Source: Desulfotignum sp. (GTDB lineage Bacteria > Desulfobacterota > Desulfobacteria > Desulfobacterales > Desulfobacteraceae). From it: a stretch of DNA of 64,000 nucleotides. Within the stretch, counting starts at the first letter, position 1. Every line of letters starts with the position of its first letter. The DNA lies in NCBI GenBank assembly GCA_011390335.1, contig JAABSO010000005.1, positions 1 to 64,000 of the forward strand, in the 5' to 3' direction. Made by a program: the position numbers and the translations under genes. Positions 43,147-52,011 of this stretch are shown here, in pieces. Below the pieces are notes generated by a model. That model was not told the origin of the DNA. It did not search any database and saw only the letters and a program-made list of their open reading frames with translations.

Positions 43147-44493
43147 ATGTATCCGGCAGTTTTAATCGTTGATGATGAAGCCACCATCATAGAATCACTT
43201 GAAGGCATCCTTTCCGATGACGGATTTGAAGTGATGCACGCCTTTAACGGATATGAGGCATTAAAAAAAATTGAAACCGATTCCCCGGATATTGTTCTGC
43301 TGGATATCTGGATGCCGGGAATGGACGGGATTGAAACCTTAAAGGAAATCAAAAAAGGATTCCCCAACATTCCGGTGGTGATGATCACCGGCCACGGCTC
43401 CATTGAATCGGCAGTGGATGCCACCAAGTCCGGGGCATATGATTTTCTGGAAAAACCGTTGTCCATTGACAAGGTCATGGTCACCATCAACAATGCCCTT
43501 AATTTCAGAAAACTGGAAGAAGAAAATATTTATCTGCGCAAAAAAACCATTGAGAAAAACTCCATTACCGGCACCAGTCCGGCAGTACAAGAACTTTATC
43601 AGGAAATCATATCAGCCTCGCCTTCTGATGCCTCCATTCTGATCACAGGAGAAAACGGCACCGGCAAGGAAATGGTTGCCAGGACCATTCACCAGTTCAG
43701 CTTGCGGCCTGAAGAACCTTTTATCATTATCAACTGCGCAGCCATTCCCGAAGAGACCATTGACAGCGAGCTGTTCGGCCATGAAAAAGGTGCCTTTGAC
43801 AGCGCCCTGTCCAAAAATATGGGAAAATTTGAACTGGCCTCCGGCGGCACCCTGTTTCTGGATGAGATCGGTGACATGAACATCCATTCCCAGGCAAAAA
43901 TTTTGCGGGCACTGGAATCCAAAACCTTTCAACGCATTGGCAGCAGCAGAACCATCCAGATGGATGTACGGATCATCGCATCCACCAACAAGAATCTTGA
44001 GGCAGAGATTGAAAAGGGCAATTTCCGTCAGGATCTTTTTTTCCGGCTGAATGTCATACCCATCCGCGTTCCTGCCCTGCGGGAAAGAAAAGAAGACATC
44101 CCGCTGCTGGTGGACACCTTTTTGGAAAAACTGGCCAGGCAGTCTTCAGACCCCAAAAAATCCATTTCACCCCAGGCCCTGGACCTGCTGACCGATTATC
44201 CCTGGCCGGGAAATGTAAGAGAACTTAAAAATCTGGTGGAGCGTCTGTCCATAATGGTCCGGGGAAAACAGATCACCGTCAGTGACCTGCCCCACCCCTA
44301 TAATCAGGGGAGCGAAACTGTGCCGGCAAAGGAACGCAGACACCTGTTTGCCATCAACAACCTGGATAAAGCCCGGGCAGCTTTTGAAAAAGAGTATGTC
44401 AAAAGCAAGGTGGAACAGGCCCAAGGCGATATTCCGGCCGTGGCAAAAACCCTGGGCACCAGCACCCGGTTCATCAAAAAGCAGCTGACCTGA
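43147..44493 (+). CDS. NtrC-family response regulator with altered GAFTGA loop (NtrX-like)
   Basis: 448 residues. Receiver domain with phospho-Asp in DIVLLDIWMPGMDG and Lys in FLEKPLS. AAA+ domain with Walker A ITGENGTGKEM, Walker B GGTLFLDEIGD, and WPGNVRELKN. A C-terminal Fis-type HTH (IPAVAKTLGTSTRFIKKQL) ends the protein. The sigma-54 contact loop GAFTGA reads GAFDSA (HEKGAFDSALSK). Start at ATG 43147 (AAAGGAAA upstream); 43090 is open but weaker. Follows the NtrY-like kinase. The loop change makes ordinary sigma-54 activation doubtful. Confidence 0.9.
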   Translation: MYPAVLIVDDEATIIESLEGILSDDGFEVMHAFNGYEALKKIETDSPDIVLLDIWMPGMDGIETLKEIKKGFPNIPVVMITGHGSIESAVDATKSGAYDFLEKPLSIDKVMVTINNALNFRKLEEENIYLRKKTIEKNSITGTSPAVQELYQEIISASPSDASILITGENGTGKEMVARTIHQFSLRPEEPFIIINCAAIPEETIDSELFGHEKGAFDSALSKNMGKFELASGGTLFLDEIGDMNIHSQAKILRALESKTFQRIGSSRTIQMDVRIIASTNKNLEAEIEKGNFRQDLFFRLNVIPIRVPALRERKEDIPLLVDTFLEKLARQSSDPKKSISPQALDLLTDYPWPGNVRELKNLVERLSIMVRGKQITVSDLPHPYNQGSETVPAKERRHLFAINNLDKARAAFEKEYVKSKVEQAQGDIPAVAKTLGTSTRFIKKQLT

Positions 44494-44506
44494 TCAGGGC
44501 TTTTTT

Positions 44507-45070
44507 ATGCGCATCATCAGCGGCACCTGCAGGGGCAGAAAACTTTTTTCTCCAAAAGGACGGGACATCCGCCCCACTTCTGACCGGATCAAAGAATCTG
44601 TATTCAATATTCTGGGACCACGGGTCAAAAATGCGCTGGTTCTGGATCTGTTTGCCGGCACCGGTGCCCTTGGCCTCGAGGCCTTGAGCCGGGGAGCGGC
44701 CCGTGCCGTATTTGTGGACAAGTCTGCCGTATCCTGTAATATTATTCAGAAAAATATCGACCATTGCAGATTTTTTTTGCAATCCAGTGTGATCTGGCTG
44801 GATATTTTCAGCCGGCCGCTTCCCTTGTCTGTCACATCCTGCAGCTTTGATCTGGTTTTTATGGATCCGCCCTACCATAAAAATCATGTGAGAACATTGC
44901 TTGAAACATATCAGATCACCTCTCTTTTATCCGATGCGGGTATTGTTGTGGCAGAACATGCTGCAAAAGAAATCCTGCCTGATGTCCTGAACGGGCTTGA
45001 CATTTTCCGGCAAAAAAAATACTCAGGTACAACTGTTTCATTTTTAACCAGAACCCAGGAACCGGTATAA
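44507..45070 (+). CDS. rsmD: 16S rRNA (guanine(966)-N(2))-methyltransferase RsmD
   Basis: 187 residues. N-terminal MRIISGTCRGRKL and RPTSDRIKESVFNIL are the RsmD signature. SAM motif I is LDLFAGTGALGLEAL, and the catalytic motif is VFMDPPYHKN. Methylates G966 of 16S rRNA. Adjacent to coaD, the common rsmD-coaD pair. Confidence 0.93.
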   Translation: MRIISGTCRGRKLFSPKGRDIRPTSDRIKESVFNILGPRVKNALVLDLFAGTGALGLEALSRGAARAVFVDKSAVSCNIIQKNIDHCRFFLQSSVIWLDIFSRPLPLSVTSCSFDLVFMDPPYHKNHVRTLLETYQITSLLSDAGIVVAEHAAKEILPDVLNGLDIFRQKKYSGTTVSFLTRTQEPV

Positions 45071-45072
45071 GG

Positions 45073-45615
45073 ATGACAATGCCCCCAAAAAAAAGAACCG
45101 CCATCTACCCTGGATCATTTGACCCCTTAACCAACGGCCATATGGATGTGATCCAGCGGGCCCTGGAAATTTTTGATGAGGTTGTTGTGGCAATCCTCAA
45201 AAATCCTTCCAAAAAAGCGTTGTTCACCACCGAAGAAAGACTGGAAATGATCCGGCAGAGTTTCAACGGCAACAGCGCCTTGAAAGTGGATACCTTTGAC
45301 GGACTTCTGGTGGACTATGCCCGCATGAAACATGCTGTTGCCATTATCCGGGGGATGCGGGCCATATCTGATTTTGAAAACGAGTTTCAGATGGCGCTTA
45401 TGAACAGAAAACTGCACAAGGATGTGCAGTCGGTGTTCCTCATGACCGGGCTCAGATGGATCTTTACCTCCTCTTCCATTATCAAGGAGGCGGCCCAGTT
45501 TGGCGGAGATATCTCGGATATGGTACCGGAACCAGTGAAACTGAAACTTATGGAAAAATTTCCCCTGCTTGCGGACAAGCTGCAGCAAAGCCCAGCCAAA
45601 AAAGGCACACGCTGA
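45073..45615 (+). CDS. coaD: Phosphopantetheine adenylyltransferase
   Basis: 180 residues. Nucleotidyltransferase start YPGSFDPLTNGHMDVIQRA with the TxGH motif, RGMRAISDFENEFQMALMNRKL, and the C-terminal SSSIIKEAAQFGGD. Fourth step of CoA synthesis. A second ATG two codons in (45079) has better spacing from AAGG. Located 2 nt after rsmD and 2 nt before the lysR start codon. Confidence 0.95.
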   Translation: MTMPPKKRTAIYPGSFDPLTNGHMDVIQRALEIFDEVVVAILKNPSKKALFTTEERLEMIRQSFNGNSALKVDTFDGLLVDYARMKHAVAIIRGMRAISDFENEFQMALMNRKLHKDVQSVFLMTGLRWIFTSSSIIKEAAQFGGDISDMVPEPVKLKLMEKFPLLADKLQQSPAKKGTR

Positions 45616-45617
45616 AT

Positions 45618-46517
45618 ATGGATCTCTGGCAGCTCCAGATTTTTGTCACTGTGGTGGAAGAAAAAAGCTTTTCAAAGGCTTCCCATATCATCAATTTGTC
45701 CCAACCCACAGTCTCCACCCATATAAAGGAACTGGAGCAGCATTTCCAGTGCCGGCTTCTGGACCGGCTGGGCAAAAGAACCGAGCCCACACAGGCCGGG
45801 TGGATTTTATTTGAATATGCTAAAAAAATGCTGGCACTGAAAGACAGGACCGAATCCGCTATGCTGGATTTTATCGGATGTACCAAAGGCAGCCTTGTTA
45901 TCGGCGGCAGCACCATACCAGCCGGCTATATTCTTCCCGGGCTCATGGGGCCTTTTGCGAGGGCTTATCCAGATGTGTCCATATCTTTATCTGCCGGAGA
46001 CACCCGCCAGATAATTGAAGATGTCAAATACGGCCGGGTGGAACTGGGTGTGGTGGGGGCCCAAACAACAGATGCAGCCATTGCCCAGAAAGTCCTTCTG
46101 GCAGATGAAATGAAGCTCATTGTGCCGGACGGGCATAAATGGACACACCTGTCTGCCATCGACTGGCATGATTTGATAAATGAGCCCTTTATTGCACGGG
46201 AACCCGGTTCAGGTACCTGGCAGTCCATATGCAGCAGCATGGCAGAAGCCGGATATGATCCGGCACAATTACACCCCTGTATTACCATGGGATCTTCTGT
46301 TTCCGTCATCCAGGGCATCCTCAACCATTTGGGGGTTTCCATCCTATCCACAACAGCAGTGGCTGATGATCTGGCAAAAGGCAGGCTGTCTGCCCTGGCT
46401 GTAAAAGGGCTGGACCTGAACCGCTTTTTTTATCTGACCTGGGCAAAAAAACGCACCCAGTCGCCCATCTGCAAAAAATTTATCGCCTTTGCACTAAAAC
46501 ACCTTTCACAGACCTGA
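45618..46517 (+). CDS. LysR-type transcriptional regulator (CysB/YeiE-like group)
   Basis: 299 residues from the ATG at 45618. N-terminal winged HTH: MDLWQLQIFVTVVEEKSFSKAS and LSQPTVSTHIKELE. The substrate-binding domain starts GSLVIGGSTIPAGYILPG. The longer frame to 45456 is coaD in another frame. No divergent target is present. As a LysR regulator its ligand cannot be named, but the effector domain is like those of selenium-metabolism YeiE/SelR-type regulators (LysR family with GxSTIPAxYxLP). Confidence 0.88.
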   Translation: MDLWQLQIFVTVVEEKSFSKASHIINLSQPTVSTHIKELEQHFQCRLLDRLGKRTEPTQAGWILFEYAKKMLALKDRTESAMLDFIGCTKGSLVIGGSTIPAGYILPGLMGPFARAYPDVSISLSAGDTRQIIEDVKYGRVELGVVGAQTTDAAIAQKVLLADEMKLIVPDGHKWTHLSAIDWHDLINEPFIAREPGSGTWQSICSSMAEAGYDPAQLHPCITMGSSVSVIQGILNHLGVSILSTTAVADDLAKGRLSALAVKGLDLNRFFYLTWAKKRTQSPICKKFIAFALKHLSQT

Positions 46518-46570
46518 TCCACCCGTCCTTAGCCAGGCATTTTCCTTCGCAAAAACTTCATTGACAACCC

Positions 46571-46599
46571 TTGCATTTTCTGACAAGCTTCGCTGTAAT
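46571..46599 (+). promoter_or_regulatory. Candidate promoter for the hydantoinase-HDAC operon
   Basis: TTGCAT (46571-46576), 17-nt spacer, TGTAAT (46594-46599), 51 nt upstream of the ATG at 46651. Moderate consensus fit in the 133-nt gap after lysR. Confidence 0.3.
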
Positions 46600-46650
46600 A
46601 TGAAGATACGCATATGGCTGATCACAATCATTTAGAAACAGGAATACGCC

Positions 46651-48354
46651 ATGATAATAGGACTGGATGTTGGCGGCACGCATACGGATGCGGTTATCCT
46701 CAGCAAAAACGGTATTGAAAAAAGCGTCAAGGTTCCCACAGACCCTGCTGATCTATTTAACACAGTGCTTTCAGGCTTTACCCAGCTCCTTGAATCCATT
46801 GATCCCAGCCAGATCCGACGGGTGGTCATTTCCACCACCCTGACCACCAATGCCATTGTCCAGCAGACTATGGAACCGGTGGGTATGATTGTCTCAGCAG
46901 GCCCGGGCATCGATCCGGAATTTTTTCGCACAGGCGACCATTATTATGCGGTTTCCGGATCCATCAACCACAGGGGACGGGAAAAAGCGCCGGTCAATGA
47001 GATGCAGATCCAGGATATTGCCGGAAAACTCAAAGATGCCGGTGTGGAATACGTGGGCGTGGTCAGCAAATTCTGCGTAAGAAACCCCTCCCATGAAATC
47101 CTCATCAAACGGATCCTTAATAAATATTTCAAACAGGTATTTTTAGGCCACCACGTATCCGGGAACCTGAACTTTCCCAGGCGGATCGCCACCACCCATC
47201 TGAATGCAGCTGTATTTGCGCTGCACAAATCCTTTTTTGAAGCCGTGAAAAAAAGTCTCGCCGAAAAAGGGCTGACCGTTCCCATTCAGATCCTGAAAGC
47301 GGACGGGGGAACCATGAGCCTGGAAGCATCCATGCATTTTCCAGGCCAGACCGTTTTATCAGGCCCTGCAGCCAGTATCATGGGCGCCATTCCCTACGCT
47401 CCCGAAGGACAGGATGCCATTGTGCTGGATATCGGCGGCACCACAACTGATATCGCTTTTCTGGTGGACAAGGCCCCGCTGCTGGAACCTGTTGGTATTC
47501 AGAGGGGCCGCTACAAAAGCCTGATCCGGTCTTTACGTACTGACTCCAAAGGCATCGGCGGCGACAGCGCCCTGCGGGTCAGCGACAATGTGCTTTCCAT
47601 CGGCCCGGACCGCCAGGGGCCGGCCATGGCATTCGGCGGACCCTTGCCCACGCCCACGGATGCCCTTGTGGTACTGGGGCTTATGGATACCGGAGACCGG
47701 GAAAAAGCGCTTGCCGGCATCCATACCATTGCACAGGGACTGGGGCTTTCCGATGAAGCGGCAGCTGAAAAGGTATTCAAGACCTGCTGCACCATTATTT
47801 TGAAAAAAACCTTTGAAATGATTGATCAGATCAATTCACAGCCGGTGTATACGGTGCATGATTTTCTGGAGGGGTACAAACTCAGCCCCCAGAAGATCCT
47901 TCTGCTTGGAGGACCGGCCCCCTATTTTGCAAAAAAAATTGAAGATCTTTACCAAATCGACACCTTTGCGGTTCCGGAATCCGCCGTTGCCAATGCCATC
48001 GGGGCAGCCCTGGCCAGGACCACCTGTGAGGTTTCCTTAAATGCCGACACAGAACAGGGTATTGTAACCGCCCATGAGGAAGATTTTGCAGAACCCATCT
48101 CAAAAACCTTTTCAGAAGATGACCTCATGGAAACCGCCTACAACCTGCTGCGGGAAAAAGCCATCAACTCGGGGGCAGACCCTGAAAACATGGATGAGGT
48201 GGAGGTGGTGGAATATCAGAAATTCAATATCGTGAGAAATTTTTCTCCCAGGGGAAAAATATTTCGCACCAAGATGCAACTCAAACCGGGCCTGATCAAA
48301 GGCTTTGAAAAGATGTTACACCAAAGAGGAAATCATGCTCAAAGCAATGCATAA
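46651..48354 (+). CDS. Hydantoinase/oxoprolinase family protein
   Basis: 567 residues. N-terminal Hydantoinase A domain in the actin-like ATPase fold: MIIGLDVGGTHTDAVIL, VVISTTLTTNAIVQ, ILKADGGTMSLEA, LSGPAASIMGA and VLDIGGTTTDIAFL. The protein is shorter than full HyuA and lacks the acetone carboxylase-like C-terminal part. Strong AGGAA start. The stop at 48354 lies inside the next gene (20 nt overlap), so the two are coupled. Substrate unknown; a glutamate or hydantoin-type cyclic amide is only a family-level guess. Confidence 0.85.
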   Translation: MIIGLDVGGTHTDAVILSKNGIEKSVKVPTDPADLFNTVLSGFTQLLESIDPSQIRRVVISTTLTTNAIVQQTMEPVGMIVSAGPGIDPEFFRTGDHYYAVSGSINHRGREKAPVNEMQIQDIAGKLKDAGVEYVGVVSKFCVRNPSHEILIKRILNKYFKQVFLGHHVSGNLNFPRRIATTHLNAAVFALHKSFFEAVKKSLAEKGLTVPIQILKADGGTMSLEASMHFPGQTVLSGPAASIMGAIPYAPEGQDAIVLDIGGTTTDIAFLVDKAPLLEPVGIQRGRYKSLIRSLRTDSKGIGGDSALRVSDNVLSIGPDRQGPAMAFGGPLPTPTDALVVLGLMDTGDREKALAGIHTIAQGLGLSDEAAAEKVFKTCCTIILKKTFEMIDQINSQPVYTVHDFLEGYKLSPQKILLLGGPAPYFAKKIEDLYQIDTFAVPESAVANAIGAALARTTCEVSLNADTEQGIVTAHEEDFAEPISKTFSEDDLMETAYNLLREKAINSGADPENMDEVEVVEYQKFNIVRNFSPRGKIFRTKMQLKPGLIKGFEKMLHQRGNHAQSNA

Positions 48355-49645
48355 AACAGGACTGGTATTTTTTCCCGCCTTTGACTGGGCCATCGATCCC
48401 ACCCATCCGGAACGGGAAGAGCGGCTTTTGTATACCCAGGACCAGGTCACGGAAGAAGGCATATTTGATATTCCGGGAATTATAGAATACAAACCCGCCC
48501 TGGCAACCCCCAAAGATATCCAGCGGGCCCAGTTCTGTGTGCCGGATGAACAGACCATCACCACGGAGTCCCATCTCATCAGCGCCGGCGGGGCCAAGGT
48601 TATTGCCGATGCGGTCATGGGCAAAGAGGTACAGAACGGATTTGCCCTGGTACGGCCCCCCGGACACCACTCCATGCGGGTCTCACACGGGGGACGGGGA
48701 TTCTGCCACATCAATATTGAAGCTATCATGGTGGAGTATATCCGGACACGATACAATGTCAAACGCATTGCCATTATTGACACCGACTGCCACCACGGGG
48801 ACGGCACCGACAATATTTTCTGGCACGACCCGGATGTGCTGTTCATCTCCATGCACCAGGACGGCCGGACCATGTTTCCGGGAACCGGATTCCCCGGGGA
48901 GCTGGGGGGACCCAACGCCAAAGGCAGCAACCTGAACATCCCCCTGCCGCCCGGAACCTCCACCGAAGGGTATCTGTATGTGATAAACAATTGCGTGCTC
49001 CCTGTTCTGGATGAATTCAAACCGGATCTGGTGGTCAACTCCGCGGGTCAGGACAACCACTACACCGACCCGTTGACCAATATGAATTTCTGCGCCCAGG
49101 GATATGCCCAGCTCACCACCCTGTTAAAACCCGATATTGCGGTGCTGGAAGGGGGATATGCCATAGAAGGGGCCCTGCCCTATGTCAACCTGGGTATTAT
49201 TCTGGCCATGGCCGGCATTGATTACACCGGGGTGGTGGAACCTGATTACAACCCGGACAAGCTCAAACAGTCTGTGAGCATTACCGACAAGATCAAGAAA
49301 ACCGTTGACCAGATCAACAGCTTCTGGGCCCAGCGCCTTCAGCTGCGCGATGCTGCCGGCACCCCCGGCGAACTGCAGGTGCGGCACCGGGAAATCTATT
49401 ATGACACAGACAATATCTTTGAGCGGCAGAAGGAGCGGGTCATAATCTGCAGAGACTGCGGCGGCAGCTTTGAAATTGATTCCAGAGCCATGCCGGGCCT
49501 TCACATTCTGGGGGTGCATATTCCCATCAATGCCTGTAAAACCTGTATTGAAAAGGGGTATGAATTTTTTGAATCCGCCCCTGCAAACACCTATGACCGT
49601 ATTTATCTGATGGACCGGCCCAAAGATTCCTATCATACCAAATAG
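48335..49645 (+). CDS. Histone deacetylase family protein with C-terminal zinc-ribbon-like extension
   Basis: 436 residues from the ATG at 48335 (AGAGGAA upstream). Class II-like deacetylase active site: VRPPGHHSM (catalytic His pair), IIDTDCHHGDGT (zinc Asp and His), NSAGQDNHYTDPL (third zinc ligand), and LEGGYAIEG (Tyr). After about residue 350 a tail carries CRDCGG and CKTC, spaced 37 residues apart, plausibly one structural metal site. Bacterial homologues deacetylate polyamines, acetoin-related substrates or protein lysines. Coupled to the hydantoinase gene. Confidence 0.88.
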   Translation: MLKAMHKTGLVFFPAFDWAIDPTHPEREERLLYTQDQVTEEGIFDIPGIIEYKPALATPKDIQRAQFCVPDEQTITTESHLISAGGAKVIADAVMGKEVQNGFALVRPPGHHSMRVSHGGRGFCHINIEAIMVEYIRTRYNVKRIAIIDTDCHHGDGTDNIFWHDPDVLFISMHQDGRTMFPGTGFPGELGGPNAKGSNLNIPLPPGTSTEGYLYVINNCVLPVLDEFKPDLVVNSAGQDNHYTDPLTNMNFCAQGYAQLTTLLKPDIAVLEGGYAIEGALPYVNLGIILAMAGIDYTGVVEPDYNPDKLKQSVSITDKIKKTVDQINSFWAQRLQLRDAAGTPGELQVRHREIYYDTDNIFERQKERVIICRDCGGSFEIDSRAMPGLHILGVHIPINACKTCIEKGYEFFESAPANTYDRIYLMDRPKDSYHTK

Positions 49646-49657
49646 ACTGGCCAGGCC

Positions 49658-50569
49658 ATGAATCAAAGCGGCATTGGTATTCACCTTGAAACCAGATCCC
49701 GTGTGATTCAGCGCATGCGGGATTTTTTTGACCGGCACGGTTATCTGGAAGTGGAAACCCCCGTCAAAAGCCCTGCCATTATTCCGGAGGCCCACATTGA
49801 TCCAATGACCGCAGACGGACAATTTCTCATGGCATCCCCGGAACTCTACATGAAACGGCTGCTGGCCAGGGGGTATCCAAAGATATTTCAGATCTGCAAA
49901 TGTTTCCGGAAAAATGAAAGAGGAAACCTGCATCTGCCTGAGCTCACCCTGCTGGAATGGTATGGGGCCGGTGATACCTACCTGGATCTCATGGACCAGT
50001 GCCAGGCACTGGTGCGGCATATCGCCGAAGGTCTGGGGTGCGGTCCATCCATCTTTTACCAGGGCCTTACTCTGGATCTTGCCGCCCCTTTTGGCCGCAT
50101 GACCGTACACCAGGCATTTGAACGGCATGCCCCCAAATCCTGTGACCAGGCCCTGGCAGATGGCAGCTTCCATGAGATCATGGGATTTGCGGTGGAACCC
50201 TGCCTGGGCAAAGAGCGGCCGGTTTTTCTCATGGATTATCCAGTCTGTCTGGCCAGCCTGGCAGCTCCCAGCTCTCGAAACCCGGACCTGGCAGAGCGGT
50301 GCGAGTTTTATATGGCCGGCATTGAACTGGCCAACGGATTCACGGAATTAACAGATATAAGGGTGCAGCGCAGGCGGTTTGATAGGGAAAACATTATCCG
50401 GGCAGGTCAGGGACAAGAGAAGCTGCCCCTGCCGGATATCTTTCTTTCAGAGCTTGATGCCATGCCCCCGGCTGCTGGGATTGCCCTGGGTGTTGACCGG
50501 CTTGTGATGCTTTTTGCCGATGCCGCCCGCATCGACCAGGTGGTGGCGTTCACCCCTGAGACATGCTGA
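49658..50569 (+). CDS. epmA: EF-P lysine aminoacylase-like (EpmA/GenX/PoxA)
   Basis: 303 residues of class II lysyl-tRNA synthetase-like catalytic core without an anticodon domain. Motif 1 region begins VIQRMRDFFDRHGYLEVETPV, motif 2 is CFRKNERGNLHLPELTLLEWY, and motif 3 is GIALGVDRLVMLFADA. EpmA attaches beta-lysine to EF-P. EpmB and efp are not in the window. Starts 12 nt after the HDAC gene. Confidence 0.9.
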   Translation: MNQSGIGIHLETRSRVIQRMRDFFDRHGYLEVETPVKSPAIIPEAHIDPMTADGQFLMASPELYMKRLLARGYPKIFQICKCFRKNERGNLHLPELTLLEWYGAGDTYLDLMDQCQALVRHIAEGLGCGPSIFYQGLTLDLAAPFGRMTVHQAFERHAPKSCDQALADGSFHEIMGFAVEPCLGKERPVFLMDYPVCLASLAAPSSRNPDLAERCEFYMAGIELANGFTELTDIRVQRRRFDRENIIRAGQGQEKLPLPDIFLSELDAMPPAAGIALGVDRLVMLFADAARIDQVVAFTPETC

Positions 50570-50606
50570 TTCTCCTGTTAAAAAAACAGCACGAGATATT
50601 TGCTTA

Positions 50607-50761
50607 TATGAAAGCTGTTAGCTTTTAGCGTTTAGCTGTTAGCCTTCAGTACTCAGCTATGAACTTCCCGCAAAACAATTACAATTTTTTTTCTGCTGGT
50701 CACTACCGGCTAACAGCTAAGAGCTTTCATATTTTGTTGTGCCCTTTAGGGCATGGCCGTT
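50607..50761 (+). repeat. Heptamer-arm hairpin element, copy 1
   Basis: Begins TATGAAAG and runs through four inverted CTAANNG heptamers (50615-50642), TTCAGTACTC, a 55-nt middle, then CTAACAG, CTAAGAG and CTTTCAT. It ends with TTTTGTTGTGCCC-TTT-AGGGCATGGCCGTT. It is followed at once by copy 2 in direct orientation. The gap 50570-50856 between the epmA-like and DUF368 genes is filled by these two copies. Confidence 0.75.
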
Positions 50762-50763
50762 CA

Positions 50764-50858
50764 TATGAAAGCCGTCAGCCATCAGTACTCCGCTAAAAGC
50801 TAACAGCTAAACGCTAACAGCTTTCATTTTTTGTTGTGCCCCTCAGGGCATGGCCGTT
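50764..50858 (+). repeat. Heptamer-arm hairpin element, copy 2
   Basis: TATGAAAGCCGTCAGCC, ATCAGTACTC, four CTAANNG heptamers (CTAAAAG, CTAACAG, CTAAACG, CTAACAG at 50793-50820), CTTTCAT, then TTTTTGTTGTGCCC-CTC-AGGGCATGGCCGTTA. The final TTA is the stop codon of the minus-strand DUF368 gene, so the conserved tail abuts that gene exactly. Confidence 0.75.
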
Positions 50859-52011
50859 ACTGTGAAACCCGGGCCTGGGTGCGGCAGAACCAGTACATGA
50901 TGCCGCAGCCGGCAAAAAACAGCACGATAGCCCACAGAAGCTGGCCATCGGCAGAAGGCAGGATATTGACATTGGTATGCACCGGGACATTTTCGACAAT
51001 GGTGACAGCCCCATCCTGTTTCACATACTGCCGCTCCACAACAATCACCTGCTTAAAGGGCCACAATGCCCACAGGGATCCGGCCATCAGTCCCAGAAGA
51101 AATGCCATGGTGGGATCATAATACCGTATGAGAACATAATTCACCAGCCGTGCGAACAACAGGCCGCCGAACACAATCCCCAGTGTAAAACTTCCCAGAA
51201 ATACCATGGTGTCCAGATGAAAAAATTTCACCGCTGAAATCGCGGAAAGCACATCAAAATATGCCCCCATGAGAATCAGCACCAGCGAGCCGCTGATACC
51301 GGGCAGCACCATGGCGGAAATGGATATCGCACCGCACAGACCGGCATACAGATATTCTTCCACCGTATACCTGCCCAAGGAGAGCAATGGATTGTTTTTT
51401 GCATCACCCAGGGGTTCATCCATCTTCTCTTGTTCATATTGGATCTGGTAATGATCAGATTTTTGTTTCACCTTGTCATAGGGATTGACCTGCATGTAAA
51501 CCGCCATCGTCACAGCAGTCCCCAGGAATACAAAAAAAATCAGGTACATCCGCAGGGCCCTGAGCATCTTTACCGGAATCAAAATGGACACCAGGATCAA
51601 TCCGAAAAAAAATGCATAGGTCACAGAAAAATGCTGCACCAGAAGATATGTCATCAAAGTGGAAAGCCCGAAAATGGCTGCTGCCGCCCCGATGATCAGC
51701 TTAAACAGAAATATGAAATCATTTTGTTCCAAAAATACCATAATGGCACGGGCACTGCCGTTTCGGCCCAGATATTTCATAAACCCTGCCCCCAGGCCCA
51801 TGGCCTGGTACACAAGCGGCTTATTGATGCGGTTCAAAACAGCAAAAACCCGTTCATAGATATTGAAAATCAGCAGAAAGGTACCGCCGGAAACACCAGG
51901 AATGATATTGGCCGTCCCCAGGCAAAACCCCATGAGCAGCTCTTTTAAAAAAGAGGGAACACTTTTTTCTTTATACCGGAAAAGTGCTTTTTTTTTATTC
52001 ATTCCACCCAT
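50857..52011 (-). CDS. DUF368 membrane protein (undecaprenyl phosphate translocase PopT family)
   Basis: About 384 residues with eight or more hydrophobic segments. The family start [20 protein letters not shown] and the internal repeat [20 protein letters not shown] are the two Gly/Pro/Ser re-entrant motifs of DUF368. Characterised members recycle undecaprenyl phosphate across the membrane. An extra loop (about 190-215) is charged. The start is unclear between ATGs at 52011 and 52002. Overlaps the pcm stop. Confidence 0.85.
   Translation of the reverse strand: MGGMNKKKALFRYKEKSVPSFLKELLMGFCLGTANIIPGVSGGTFLLIFNIYERVFAVLNRINKPLVYQAMGLGAGFMKYLGRNGSARAIMVFLEQNDFIFLFKLIIGAAAAIFGLSTLMTYLLVQHFSVTYAFFFGLILVSILIPVKMLRALRMYLIFFVFLGTAVTMAVYMQVNPYDKVKQKSDHYQIQYEQEKMDEPLGDAKNNPLLSLGRYTVEEYLYAGLCGAISISAMVLPGISGSLVLILMGAYFDVLSAISAVKFFHLDTMVFLGSFTLGIVFGGLLFARLVNYVLIRYYDPTMAFLLGLMAGSLWALWPFKQVIVVERQYVKQDGAVTIVENVPVHTNVNILPSADGQLLWAIVLFFAGCGIMYWFCRTQARVSQ

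Noticed and set aside
49124..50173. 349-codon minus-strand frame
   Set aside because: Antisense to the HDAC-like and epmA-like genes, both well supported by motifs.
50821..50858. Intrinsic terminator of the DUF368 gene
   Set aside because: On the minus strand the TGCCC/GGGCA hairpin is followed by A-rich sequence, not T, and the same tail appears in unrelated positions, so it belongs to the repeat family.
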